A program made the translations under genes and the position numbers. Below the pieces are notes generated by a model that was given only the letters and a program-made list of their open reading frames with translations, did no database searches and was not told where the DNA came from. This document shows, piece by piece, positions 32,944-44,525 of a stretch of DNA of 64,000 bases; within the stretch, counting starts at the first letter, position 1, and every line of letters starts with the position of its first letter. Source of the stretch: Erodium maritimum (taxonomy: Eukaryota > Streptophyta > Magnoliopsida > Geraniales > Geraniaceae); assembly GCA_963921825.1 (NCBI GenBank), contig OY997588.1, positions 55,994,803-56,058,802 on the forward strand, given 5' to 3'.

Positions 32944-33428
32944 CCCCTCTCCTCTCATTTTTTTCACACCACTTTCTACTTCCACTATCCAACTTCACTC
33001 TCTCCTTCCCAAATTCTCCTCTCTCGTTTCAATTATTCTCGTGAAAAAAATTCGGGCAACGCTGGGTCTCGTGCACAGTCAGCTGGTGATGAAGTCGGGT
33101 TCAGCCCCGACAAACTGGCACATAATTTGCAAGACCTGCTAGGGGACAATCGTTAGAACTCCGCTTTCTCCCAATACTCGCAACCGGGGTCGAGTTCAGG
33201 TAAGTGCAAACTTATTATTTATGTAACGTAATTTTTTTACTTAATTTATTGTATTAATGCATTGTATTCATTTTTTTTAATTAGTTTATTATATTAATAC
33301 ATTTTGTTATAATTTTCACTTAATTTATTGTATTATTTTTTGCACTTATTTTATTATTTTAATTTTTTTCACTTAATTTATTGTATTAAAATTTTTTATC
33401 AGAACAATACCGTCCCCAACAATTCCAA

Positions 33429-34671
33429 ATGGCGCCAGGGTTCCAAGTGCCATCACAATGGGGCATGCCCCCACAAGGTTTCCAGACGCCACCGTTCCAG
33501 GTGCCAGTACAATTTGGGATGACCCCGCAAGGGTTCTCGCTGCCACCCCAATTCTACAACTACGAGGGCCACCCACTACCCGACGTACAAACCCCCCAAC
33601 CATCCTCTGCCGGACCTTCCCAACGACGAACCCGAGTCCCTGCCTGACCCCGAGCCCATCCCCGAGCCCAACCCGAAGAACCAGATCCGGAGGGGCGGAC
33701 ATTCAGCAAGGAGGAGGACCACCACCTCATAACTTGCTGGTTGAGCACTACAAAAGACGCCGTCAAGGGCAACTCTCAAACTGGCAGCACATTCTGGTGC
33801 GAAGTTACGAGGAAATACAACTCGAGGGGAGGTTTCCCACATCGCCGCTGGGAAGCTATCAAGAAACGTTGGCTCAGAGGTTCTGGGCAGACAAGGAGGA
33901 TGCTCGGCTATTTGAAGAGGTCCAAAGACGAGAATCCGAGCGGCGCAAACCCGGAAGAGCACTTGAGACAAGCGAAGAAAATGTGGGAGGACGCAGGGAA
34001 AGTGGTGAAAGACCACCCACTAAAGTTCGACCTGGATCATTGGGTGACGAGGCTCGAGGGCGTCACGAAGTTCACTACCCAGGAGGACACAATGGGAACT
34101 GTCCGCAGTCAGGTATGCCAACAACGATAGCGGTTGGATGAGGCTGGGGCTTACAGCTCAACCCCACCCACAAGCACAGGGGAGGAGGGCACACATCTCA
34201 GTGGTGAGTCCCAACCACCAGAATGGGGAGGAAGCGACAACTACGAGAGGACTCAGGTCCTTCTCAGCGACACATCCCCTATCCCCTAAGACCGCCCCAG
34301 GTCCCCCTCACCGACCGCAAGGGAAGAAGGCAGGGAAGGCCGCAAAGAAGGGGACCGTCCTCACGGCCCAAATGTCTGCCTTCGCCGAGCTGGAACGTTC
34401 ACGGGTGGAGGCTGAACGTTCACGTGGCGAACAACATGTAGAAAGGCATCGCCTGATACAGACATTAACCCAACAGTGGGAAGCAAACCTCGCCACCTAC
34501 AAGTCCCTGTTGGGGGCGGATACATCTTCCTACGACGAAGAGGGTATGGCAAAGCATAGGTTTTACAAGTCTGAACTGCGACAACTCATAGCCACCCTTA
34601 AAGCCCAAATTGATGATCTTCGACGACAACCTCCACCACCGGATGTCGACCCAACAGAGGATGATTCTTGA
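33429..34671 (+). pseudogene. Harbinger ORF1 (Myb/SANT-like DNA-binding protein), broken
   Basis: In PIF/Harbinger systems ORF1 binds DNA and helps import the transposase. The frame opens with a Pro/Gln-rich segment (MAPGFQVPSQWGMPPQGF). After a TGA at 33645-33647 the same frame has the trihelix-like block: FSKEEDHHLITCW, GSTFWCEVTRKYN, RRWEAIKKRW, NPSGANPEEHLRQAKKMW and FDLDHWVTRLEG. A TAG follows at 34128-34130. A frameshift then leads to the C-terminal NAM-like tail (GKKAGKAAKKG, then a charged helical region to 34671). A 44-nt GT-AG pair at 34113-34156 is too short for a plant intron and does not restore the frame. Confidence 0.83.
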
Positions 34672-35019
34672 ACTTGTATTTTGTTTTGGGTTGTATTAAA
34701 AGGGGTTGAATAAAATTTATTTATGAATTATTTATTGTCATCACTTATTTTATTTCCAAAAATGTTTAAATTATAAATAATTTAAACGGTTCCTGATAAC
34801 GAATTAAATAAAACAGAAAAATATCAATTAATAATCCAGTCAGCATTGTTCTGCACTCCCAGGACCTCAGAGGTCCTTTCTGTTGCAAAACACCCACTTT
34901 TCTGCACTCCCACTCCCTCACTTTTGTCCAGTCAGCACAAGTTCTGCACTCCCACTCCCTGACCAAGGTCCTTTCTGTTGTACATGCTCTAAAGGATGGG
35001 CCTTTGCATTGTCATTATT

Positions 35020-35250
35020 ATAAAAGCACCCATCTTCTACCATCCCCATCCCCGATATCTCCAAACAGTTCATCTACAAACCATTTCCAGGATTCCTTCG
35101 TCTCTTGTTCTACCACTGCCAATGCAAGTGGGAACATGCCATCATTGGCATCCATAGCCACTGCTCCTACAAGGATGCCACCGTGGGGAGATTTCATGTG
35201 GCATCCATCTAATCTTATAAATGGCCTACTCTATGCAACACGCTCTTGTA
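35020..35250 (-). pseudogene. MULE transposase core fragment
   Basis: On the minus strand a frame reads RPFIRLDGCHMKSPHGG, then AVAMDANDGMFPLALAVVE and ESWKWFVDELFGDIG. This is the first part of the plant MULE transposase catalytic domain (the D of LDGCH is the first of the DDE triad). Just after RRWVLL two stops interrupt the position where SDxQKGL is expected, and the Harbinger element starts a few codons further on. Parts for the remaining D and E were not found. This supports the MULE call made from the ends and duplication. Confidence 0.85.
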
Positions 35251-36641
35251 CTTTCCATTACTCACAATCTTCTCCATTCTAGAATAAGAGTAGGATTTTT
35301 ACAGATTCTTGGAGGAAGTAGATCTTGTGTGGATTCCCAATAACATCTTTGTATGAGTTAATTATTGCCCTCTCACTTAACAAGAGGAGCAACATATACG
35401 TTGTGATCATAGAGGGAGATAGACTACTAACTTCTCTAATACATGACATTTTCCAGAAACTAAGCATGACATACCGACATCTTTTTGGTAATAGAGGAGC
35501 GAAGAGCACTGTTGACACCTTTAAACATTCAGGTCGAGAGCTAAGAAAAATGGACAGTAAAGTTAAGTACAAATCGAGGAAACAAGTAATGAAAATTAGA
35601 ATTTCGATTAGTAAACAACTATGAACAGTAAACACACTATTGAGTAGAAAAGTAAACGCCACCTGAAATGTAGGCCGATTCCAACCCAGCCCCACAGACT
35701 CCTCTACTGTTGCAGCTCGGATCTAATTTAAAAATCGGATGAGTGTTGTAAAACTTCCCACCTAGGAACCGATTAATCCCCGCCTAGGACCGATTAATCC
35801 CCGCCTAGGTGGGGATTGACCCGATTTTTTTAAATCTGCCTAAAGCCGCCCGACTTGTTAAAATCGAGTCGATGTTCTAAAATCCCCGCTTAGGCCCGTT
35901 TTTTAGAACACTGGTTATATGTTTGTATACGTCTCTTATTACATAGGCTATTTCGAGCAAGGAGAAATTACACCAAAACACGGATATTAATCATTGTAAC
36001 TAGTTGATCACCACTGCATGCTCATAAACTACACTCGGAAAGTTATAGTGATTATGTGTCTACTGTACAAGAAAAACATGTTTCTCTTGAACATTAACTT
36101 CAACCTAGATACACAATCCTCATAAGGACATTAAGAAAAACATGATCGAAGCCCTATAAACCCTAACAAAACAAAATTCCCATATCGAGTTAGGGTTCAA
36201 TAGTGGTTACCTCAAAATCGCAAGGATGGAGCTTGTTGACGAAATGGAGCTTGCAAGCTGAAGCAGTTGAGGAAATGGAGCTTGGGTTCAACAACAGATT
36301 GTTGACGAGTTAGGGTTCAACGTGAAATTGACCTTGTTGACGAACGCGAAATTGATTTGTGTGAGAGAGAACGAAATTGATTTGTGCGAGAGAGAGCGAA
36401 ATTGATCTGTGTGAGAGACAAAGAAGTTGATTTGTGTGAGAGAGAGAGAATGAAGCTGATATAGGCGTGTCCATAACTGATATTCAACCACATATTTTAG
36501 AGGGCAAAACCGACTTTTCACATGACAAAATTAACGTCCGTCCAAAATTACAAACAGTTGGTGAATAAAGTTGGGTCAACATTACTACATGACAATTTAA
36601 GTTTTCTTGGGTTAGGATTTAACAATTTTTGAAAGTTGAGA
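35251..36641. other. MULE right arm, no further gene recognised
   Basis: AT-rich. Minus-strand 35279-35695 is open but matches nothing I know. At 36290-36460 there is a purine-rich imperfect repeat (GCGAAATTGATTTGTGTGAGAGAGA units of ~30 bp). Confidence 0.5.
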
Positions 36642-36662
36642 GTTAGGACATGGAGTTACCCC
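36642..36662 (-). repeat. MULE terminal inverted repeat, right
   Basis: Pairs with 18785-18805; followed by the 9-bp duplication at 36663-36671. Confidence 0.85.
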
Positions 36663-36671
36663 TAATTTAAA
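36663..36671. repeat. MULE target site duplication, right
   Basis: TAATTTAAA, identical to 18776-18784. Confidence 0.9.
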
Positions 36672-37079
36672 TTGAATCCTTCTGTAGCCGCAAGTTATTA
36701 ATTAGATTTCAATGTATTAATTTTTGACCCTAGAAGGTCACCAGCTGTTGGACTAGTTATAAAGTCCCTCCTCAACATGTATAAATCAAGTTTTTTATTA
36801 AATAAAATTAGATTGTTCTTCTAGGAAGAATCCTAAGCAATTCAACCTTCTTATGTGTGAAGCCTTGAAGTTTGCTTGTTTCAACTTATCACAGACTTTC
36901 CATCATCTATCTGACATCATTTAATCCACCATCTATCTTCCTAGTTACTTCGATCCTTCAAATAGTGTTGTACGGCCAGTTGAAGCATCGTCATTTTCGA
37001 TTCCATCTTCGTCCATTGGTTCCTTAGAGAGTGTTATACGACCAGCTAAGATTCTATCCTATCCTACCACCACGTTCCT
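36672..37079. other. Interval without recognisable gene
   Basis: AT-rich. The phrase GTGTTRTACGRCCAGYT occurs twice (about 36965 and 37030), a short direct repeat next to the truncated end of the Copia copy to its right. Confidence 0.5.
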
Positions 37080-37200
37080 GTGTCACTTGGTTTTGAATAT
37101 CCACTTGACCCCAATTGCTGTTTCTCCTTTTGGCAGGTCAATGAGTTCCCGAATCTTGTTTTTCCTCAATTGACTGCAACTCCTATTCATGGCACATTCT

Positions 37201-38180
37201 CTATTTTCCATTGCATGCAGCTTCACCATAGCTCATAAGATCTTGAGTTAATAAACCAAACTCGTTTCGTTCATAGATTTGTCTCAAGGACTTGAATTTG
37301 TTATGTCTTGGGGAAGAATCACTTGAGTTGATGCTACCTTCATCATTGTCAGATGAATGTTGGGAACTAGGTTGAGAGATTGGAGTGTCTACTTGAGATT
37401 TTGGTACTGCTTGTACTGCTTCATATTCTTCTATAATTGGTGGAGGTTCATCTTTTACATTGCTCCAGTTCCACCTTGCTTCTTCATCAAAGATTATACT
37501 CCTACTAACCACAAGCTCTTCCGTACTAGGATTAAACAACTTATAGGCTTTTCTTTCACTGCAATAGCCTACAAAAACAAACTTAACAGACTTTTCATGA
37601 GAATTAACCAAATTGTAACCTATACACCCAAACACTTTAAGATTACTTACATTGGGCTTTATCCCAGTCCAAGCTTCATAAGGAGTCTTGTTGGGGACGG
37701 CTCTGGTAGGTGATATGTTTAGTAAATAAACTGCAGTAGCAATAGCCTCTGCCCAAAAATGATTTGGTAGTTCCTTGTTTAATAACATGCTTCTCGCCAT
37801 CTCTACCACAATCTTGTTCTTTCTTTCTGCTACACCGTTTTGCTCATGTGTATATGGAGCTGTCAACTCTCTTTTGATTCTATTTAATGCACAACATTCA
37901 TTAAAGGTTTTTAGAGAAACTCTCATCCTCTATCAATTCTTAGATATTTCAGCTTCACCTCCTTTTGATTCTTTACAACAGCATTGAATTTAAGGAAGTT
38001 CTTAAATGTCTTAGCGTTTATATTCTGAAAGAACACTCAACTCATCCTTGTAAAATCATCTGTAAATAATAGGAAATAGGTGTTACCTCCCACGAATTTA
38101 GTTTGCGTTGGACCACACAGATCAACATGAACCAACTCGAGCCATTTTGATGGTCTCCATGTTGATTCTATTAGGAAATG
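37201..38180 (-). pseudogene. Copia integrase (second family)
   Basis: Reading leftward: LVHVDLCGPTQTKFVGG (first catalytic Asp), FTDDFTRMS followed by a stop, LRIDRG-stop-EFL (second Asp, with TGA where Gly is expected), then an open stretch 37201-37926 with YTHEQNGVAERKNKIVVEMA (catalytic Glu kept), FWAEAIATAVYLLN, KTPYEAWTGIKPNVSNLKVF and FVGYCSERKAYKLFNP. All three catalytic residues survive; only stops and small shifts break it. Confidence 0.9.
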
Positions 38181-38436
38181 ATTTCCTAGTCTTCTTTCCA
38201 TACATGCATCCTTCTCAAATGTTTAAGGACTAAATTTTGGGAAGACCTTGCACCATTTCCTTGTACACCAACAACTTAAGTCCTTTCTCATGCAGATGGC
38301 CATATCTGAGATGCCTAAACCAAGTCTACTTCTTTGTCTGCTACAAGTGCCATTCCATCTAAATTTGATAAATTTAGAGGGAACATGTTGCTTTCTATCA
38401 TAGACACTTCAGCCACAACCTTACCTGTTTTCTTGT

Positions 38437-39476
38437 TTATGATTGTGCATGTACCATCATCAAATAAGATTTGAGAAACCAGATGTCATTACTTGTCCTG
38501 AGTAGATTATGAGCTAGTGTTAGCACAAATTGAACACCATCTAGAGTCTTTTCGTGGCCTCTTGTTTCTTTAAAACTGATGGAGCCATTGGCTTCTATCA
38601 GTATTGTCTCATCAATTCCAAGAACAACCTTTTTTCTGACTTGATAAATTCCTCCAACTCCTTGAAAGATTTTATGGTGTCTGTCATGTGATTTGAGCAC
38701 CCACTATCGATATACCAAACATCTAATTTTGACTCACCAGAGTAATGTTTGGCTATGAATAATTTTGCATCATCATGCTTCTTTTCTACAAAATTGGCTT
38801 GTCTGTCATTGAACCAGCAGTCTACTTTGATGTGGCCAAACTTCTTGCAATTATAGAGTTGTATGATGCTTCCTCTTGCACCTCTGCCTCTTCCTCTTAA
38901 ACTTCCTCTTACCCTGAAGTTTCCACTGAGTCTACTCTTGCCTCTACCTCCATATCTGTCAGCAAATTTGTTGTTTTCATCAGCAACTTGGAATGCCTTT
39001 TCTTCTGGCTTACTTTCATTAGATTTGTTGATTCTAAATTCATTAGCCTTCAATGAACCTGTAAGCTCATCCAATTAATATTTTGAGATATCTATAAACT
39101 CCTCATTTGCAGCTACCACATGGTCAAATTTTGGATTTCAAGTCCTTAAAACTTTGCTGACAACAATTTTATGAGCAATGGTATCACCATATGCTCTCAT
39201 TTGATTTAGTACCTCAGTTACATGAGATAGAACAGATTGGACCTTCTCTCCATTATTCATATACAGGTTTTCAAATTCTCTGTGGAGTGTATGCAACTTG
39301 ACAGGTACCACATTTGATGATCCATGATAGGACACTTGCAGTTTGTCCCAAGCCTCCTTTGTTGTATCGGCTGCAACAATCTTCAAAAAGACTGTCATGG
39401 ACAACTTATTGAATAAAGAACAATGCTTTTGAGTCCCTCTTCTTGTTTTCCCTTGCTCTACCTTCATTTTCCTCAA
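38437..39476 (-). pseudogene. Copia gag and protease (second family)
   Basis: 39138-39476 is the gag UBN2-type region (LSMTVFLKIVAADTTKEAW, LHREFENLYMNNGE). 38598-39074 has a basic Arg/Gly stretch, a zinc knuckle LYNCKKFGHIKVDC whose first Cys is replaced by Leu, and the protease start WYIDSGCSNHMT with an intact DSG. The gag tail and protease share one frame after a break near 39075-39137. Confidence 0.88.
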
Positions 39477-39634
39477 CTATTGGACTATTCTCAACCAAAT
39501 CCCAGAGATCATGTGATTTGAAGATAGTCATCATTTTGACGCTCCAATACTTATAATTCCTCTAAACATTGGAATTGATGGTTTTCCAATGTTCATTGCT
39601 TCATTGTTTGTTGTCATTGCTCATGCCTATAGTA

Positions 39635-39646
39635 GCTCTGATACCA
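39635..39646 (-). other. Primer binding site (second Copia family)
   Basis: Minus-strand TGGTATCAGAGC, two bases inside the LTR end ACACAACA-type terminus at 39649. Confidence 0.85.
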
Positions 39647-39648
39647 AG

Positions 39649-39995
39649 TGTTGTTTCCTTCTTGGTTAATTTTGCACAGCATAATTGATAAGAATCAGAG
39701 AGTAAGAAAACAATGGAGTGGAGAAGAATGTATTATATTTTCTTGAATAAAAAAATTACATTCTTCATCAATTAATAATAAAGAAATGAACCAACCTACT
39801 GAATTATGCTATCAACAAAATAGGCACCTGCCATTTATTTTTAACAAAGAATTAAACATGATTAATCATCCCTTGAAAGTCTTAGCCACTCATCACTTCC
39901 ACCAAGACCTTCCTAACCCCTCCAATAATAGCAATATGATTTTGAATCTATATTTAACACTTGATTCTTCATCATCCATAAATTCCAAATAAGTA
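39649..39995 (-). repeat. 5' LTR of the second Copia, approximate outer limit
   Basis: Starts (in + coordinates) TGTTGTTTCC next to the primer site. The other end is uncertain because there is no second LTR to compare; the region stays AT-rich and LTR-like to about 39960-39995. Confidence 0.55.
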
Positions 39996-40929
39996 TATAT
40001 CCCAATGGACCCAAATTCTCCATCGTCATTTACAAGTCAGTCCTCTCATTATATCCCAAGAAAAAGAATTACATGCTTTGGGCTTGGGGAGGCAGGTCGA
40101 ACAGATAATAGAGGATCATTCATCTTAGAGAGTTAGCGTGCATCTCAGGACCAGAAATTTCTCAGTCTTGGGACTAGAATCATCTAATCCTCACACAAGA
40201 GTCTCGAGACGACACATGACCGCAACACACGCTGCAGAAGTAGAAACTGAGCCTGGACCAAGTAGAGGGAAATTCATTGAGCATAGATGAGGAAGTCCGG
40301 AGAGATGGAGCAAAATTCGTAATCCTCTAAATAAACCATCACTGGAGAGAAGAAGGGGTTGAACACGAGGGTACAAGTACAAGGTCGGGAGTTGAATTCT
40401 TTCCTTGAGACACGAAGCTCCATTTTCTTACACACCCCTAGAAACTCCATTGAATGAGAAGAGGAGGGAGGTTGACAAGAGTGGAGGAGGAGGGTCAAGA
40501 GGTTTCGTGTTTGAATGGGAGATAAAAATATAAATTTATTAGTAGACAAATGAAAGCAATAAGTCAACAAAGTACATAAAATAAATAAAGGGATGAGTTG
40601 ACTTTTTAGTCAACTCTTGTGAATTTAATGTTTGGTGATCGGTTAGCACTTAATGCTTCATGGCACGTCATAAGCTATCTCTTTCCCATGATGATTTAAG
40701 CATAAGTGAGAATAGTTATAGAAGCACCTCAAATGATTAGTTTTAACAAAACATACTTTCGATCTTATTTTCAGAAGTCATTTCATTTATTTCATATATT
40801 CAACACACAGTCTTCTAGTCTCTACCTTTTTAACATGTTTCCCTTAGTTCGCTTTGGTACTCCTTCTGCCTCCTCAATAGGCTTTCTCTAGGTGGACTCA
40901 TATCTCCATTACCTTTTCTATTTAGCGCC
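39996..40929. other. Interval without recognisable gene
   Basis: No protein family recognised in any frame and no clear repeat. Possibly the 5' part of the decayed Copia that becomes readable at 40930. Confidence 0.4.
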
Positions 40930-41545
40930 TTTTTGACAGCTCATTACTTTCAATATGTACGTAGCTAGACTAGGTGATGAATACTCTCGCTTGTATTTTC
41001 CTTACACTTGACCAAACACCAGCTTCTTATGGGATCAACCGATACTTCACCGTGCATTATACTTGCTTGTTGATGGTCATATCATCTGCATGTATATTGA
41101 GTATAGTTAGAGAAAGGCAATAAATGCTCAACAATCTCGCATACTTTCTCAGGTTAGAGATTTCATATATACTTTGTACTTATCACTTGTCTTAGGCCAA
41201 GTAGCCAACTGAATAAGGTGAATGATTGACTACAAGATTGATTCCACCTCAATTGAAGCAAACATATAGTTTCTTCCCTCTAATGATAAAGCTCTCGAAG
41301 ATGGCACTCTATATTGATAATTGGTTGGAGGTTATACACATTGTCAACCAATAAATGTTACACCTCGCACGGCCCACTATGAAGCGTTCTTTCAGATCTT
41401 ACGTTATGTTTAAAGATCCCTATCTCAATGTATTCACTTCTCATATGGCTCGGCTCTAGTTCTAAAAGTCTATTTGGATGTAGATTGGGCTGGTGATCCC
41501 ACAGAGTGATGTTCTACTATAAGTTTTTGAAACAACAAGTAGTTT
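40930..41545 (+). pseudogene. Decayed Copia RT/RNase H (third family)
   Basis: Recognisable only in pieces: LLVDGHIICMYIEY at about 41065 where the family has LYVDDIIITG; LVGGYTHCQP; HYEAFFQILRYVKDPYL at about 41380; and VYLDVDWAGDPTE at about 41470, the Copia RNase H block DADWAGDPTD; then KQQVV. Frames are broken throughout. The relic is interrupted at the KQQVV codons by the LINE that follows. Confidence 0.75.
41534..41545. repeat. Candidate LINE target duplication, left
   Basis: AACAAGTAGTTT, matching 48335-48346 after the A-rich tail. The first one or two A's could belong to the tail. Confidence 0.6.
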
Positions 41546-41959
41546 TTGCGGATCTTTAAGCTGAACGTTGCTGCTGATCTTCAAGCTGAACTTCCCATTA
41601 ATAGATGATCTTCAAAGAATTCTTCAGAAAAGCTCATTGCTGCTACAGCAATTAGAGAGAGTATGTCCGCCGTTTCTTCTACCATCATCTTCTTTTAGTT
41701 CAAGGGGCGAAGAGTTCATTCCTCCGCCATCTAAAGATCATGGCTGCTCTGATTTCTTTGGAGGAAGACAGCAATTTGGGAACTAGGTTGATTGTGCAAG
41801 AGCTCAATGGAGGAGGTTTTAAGGCTACTATGGGTGGTCAAAAAGGAATCAAAAAGAAAGGGAGGAAGTAGAAGCTTTGTTCTTTATCTTCATCGGATAG
41901 GACTCAGTTGTATTCTCCCGGAGGTCACATAAAACTCTTAGATGGGAAGAAGATGTTTT

Positions 41960-44494
41960 ACGACAAATACATCTAGCCAGTGAACTCTGATTCAGACTCC
42001 ACCCCAACCTATCAGCAGAGGAAATTTGCGCGCTTTGAGCATCAAAAATGGCAGCAAGCAACCTCGGGTAGAAGTGGAAAGGAATCTCTTGAACTTGTCA
42101 GATTTGGAAAGGAAACTCAAGAGGAGACTTTTGAAGGAGCTAATTTGTTTGATCCAGGCCGGCTCTACTACAAGAAACGGGGTGATGACTCATTGGGGAA
42201 ACTCAATCCAATACCAGCTCGGAAACACTTTGACTCTCAAAGTGGATAGCAACAGACCTCCTCATTTATGGGGTACCCTCCTCCTGGCTTTGAACAAGGG
42301 CGTCAATACCAACCCAATAGCTATCTCCACATAAACACTCAAGCTACTATCAACAAAAGAAAGTTTAATGAATTAATTTAGAAAAAACAAGAATTTGCTG
42401 CTTTCATCCATAATCTCTCAAGCAGAGCCACCCAAAGTTGGCTAGCTAATCTTTTCCAAGAAATTGGAGGAGCCAAGAGGGTTCACATAGCAAGAAACAA
42501 AAGAAAAAGTGGAAAATGGTATGGGTTTTGCTATTTCAGCTCAAGATCGGAACTAAATGAAGCAATTCACTCTTTCAATGGCTTCTCAATAAATGGCCAT
42601 AAATTACTGGTAACTGAGGCTTGGTATAATGCTGGTTCTTCACCTCCTAACTCTCCTCTACACAAAAGACCCTACTCTTGGGAGCAAAAATAAGGCTTTG
42701 CTAATTCACTACACCATCAAGGTTCAGTGGTTATAGCTCAGAAACATCTACTCAACAACTGCCATCTTGTAGTAATGCTCAAAAATCATAGTGTACAATC
42801 TATTATGAGAGAGATCTCTTTAGAGGGGGTGTGTGAGATCCAGGTGAAATCTCTGGGTAACAAAACCGCTATCGTCCATTGTCCTGATCCCTCATTTGAC
42901 AAAGAAGTTATGAAAGATAGTGGAGCCTAGATGCAGCATTAGCTCTCTTTCATTCTTGGGAAAGAGTATTTGTGTAAAAGAGGAGGGAAATTCATTTGGC
43001 TGGCTATTATGGAATACCCTTCCATGGCTGGTGTGAGGAAACATTTGTTGCCTCTACTGCACAATTTGGCACCTTTGTTTATACTCATCCATCCTGCAAA
43101 AATGGCTTGTTAATTGATGTATCCTTTGTCTTAGTTCATACTACTTCCTAGCCATCTCATTTTAAAGAAGTGGAGTTATCTCTGGGCCATGAAATCTTTA
43201 GGGTCTGGGTAAATATTATTGAAGCTTCTCTTTTGCCTGAAATCACATTTGAAGTTACTAGTATCTCTACTGATGGCAGTATCTCCAAATCTAAAGCAAC
43301 AACTTCTCAGTCTGCAGATCATACTACTGAATTTTCATCTGAATTTAATGCAACTCTTACTCCTACTTCCCTCTCCTCTGAGAAGCTTCTTAACAGTAAT
43401 CCTACTGAGGATCAAGGTCTTATTTCTCCTACTGAGATTCAAGTTATTGAGAATTCTCATGCTCTGGACATTCCTATTGCTCTAAAAACATTCCATCCTC
43501 TAGTTATTAAGGAAAGAGACTTTGCAGATAATGTTCTTCTACATTATGCTTCATTACAGTTATTACAACAACCAACAAATTAGGCAATTAGTGATGACCA
43601 GGTATTAACTGATCTCACCTTCCAAAATTTGATTGTTGATGACACTTATACTCATGTTCATTTCCCTAACAATCCTCTATCATTGGCTGAGAATTCACTC
43701 ATAAGCAATACGAGCACTTTAATTCTTAGCTCTGATCAAACCCCAAGCTCTGGTGAAATTTTGAAAAGCCCCTTCAGATCTACACTCTTGGTGGAACTAG
43801 TCAAGATCATTCCCAAAGAAGCAAGTCTAGTTTAGTTCAATATTAATGAGTTACCTCCAGCTCAAATCACTTCTATCTAATTCAGCAAGTACAAGGACAC
43901 GTCAGAATTTAATGCAAGGAGTGGCTCAAAACACCTTTATCATTGTTTCTAGTTAGAGAAACACGTTGGAAGCTGGAGTATTAAATGCTAATGACATTCT
44001 GCATAGTGAGAAAGAATTACAGTCACTCTCAACTCAGAAGCTTGGATTGGAGGACATCTTCAGTGAATAATGATCCTCAAGGTCCTGGCACACTGATTCA
44101 AGGTCAAGTTAATGAAATTTCTTGATTTTTTTGGCCTCACAAGTACAAAAAATAATCATTTTCCCCTTTCAGCAATTCGAAAAAGACCAAAGGAAAAAAA
44201 TAAAAACCTATTCACTCTCCTCATAATCATGGAACCAGATCCAAACAGAAAGATGAATTAGTGAAAGCAAATCTTCCTCGGCCTAAGGTGCTAAAACCAA
44301 AGTTCGAAGAGGCTAAAAATGCTTGGACCGTCGGGAAATCTATTGAACTATCTGCAGACTATTCTGATGATGCAATTATTCAGCATCTCTTGAAAGTTGA
44401 CAGAAATGTTGGTATTGATCTTGATATGGACAGTGAAGATGATTATCTAGACTTAGATAGAGATTCTGATCCTGATTTGGAGGGGAGCAAGTAG
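41960..44494 (+). pseudogene. LINE ORF1 (RRM-containing nucleic-acid chaperone), broken
   Basis: ORF1 protein coats LINE RNA. The recognisable core is an RNA recognition motif at 42421-42615 (WLANLFQEIGGAKRVHIARN, then KWYGFCYFSSRSELNEAIHS and NGHKLLVTEA). After it a frame shift near 42930-43026 leads to FVASTAQFGTFVYTHPS and VSFVLVHTTS, the W-x(n)-G-T-F/VLV-T block found downstream in plant ORF1. The end (44261-44494) has AWTVGKSIELSADYSDDAII and an acidic tail. Several stops and at least two frame changes make it non-functional. Confidence 0.78.
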
Positions 44495-44525
44495 CTTACT
44501 CCAACCTCTTCCCTGTAATCCTATC

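Larger units (their letters stand above)
32672..34989 (+). mobile_element. PIF/Harbinger-type element carrying only ORF1
   Basis: 2318 bp. Ends are GAGCAAGCACAACAGAACG and, reverse complemented from the right, GAGCATGTACAACAGAAAG (16 of 19 match), flanked by TAA. Both subterminal regions hold short CTCCC repeats (GCTCCC on the left, GCACTCCC on the right). It encodes a Myb/SANT-like ORF1 protein but no DDE transposase (ORF2), so it would need a partner element. It sits inside the MULE transposase relic. Confidence 0.85.
18785..36662. mobile_element. Mutator-like element (MULE) hosting two nested insertions
   Basis: Ends are GGGTTAACTCCATATACT (left) and, in reverse complement, GGGGTAACTCCATGTCCT (right). 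18 of the first 21 positions agree, and weaker inverted similarity continues inward. The ends are flanked by a 9-bp duplication. Total span is 17,878 bp; without the Gypsy (21075-31174) and Harbinger (32672-34992) insertions it is about 5.5 kb. It carries a MULE transposase relic on - (about 35020-35250) and a ULP-like peptidase fragment on + (31588-31738), plus several tandem arrays. MULEs carrying ULP-like genes are known in plants (Kaonashi type); assigning this one there is inference. Confidence 0.88.
37080..39995 (-). mobile_element. Truncated Copia element (second family)
   Basis: Minus-strand element with 5' LTR on the right (from 39649), primer site 39635-39646, gag, protease, integrase and only the first ~40 codons of RT (AMNRSCSQLRKNKI, IGVKWIFKTK at about 37085-37200). 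The RT remainder, RNase H and the 3' LTR are missing, so the 3' end was lost. Its protein motifs differ clearly from those of copies A, B and F. Confidence 0.85.

Noticed and set aside
34113-34156. Possible 44-nt intron in Harbinger ORF1
   Set aside because: Below the usual minimum length for plant introns and it does not lead into the downstream open frame.
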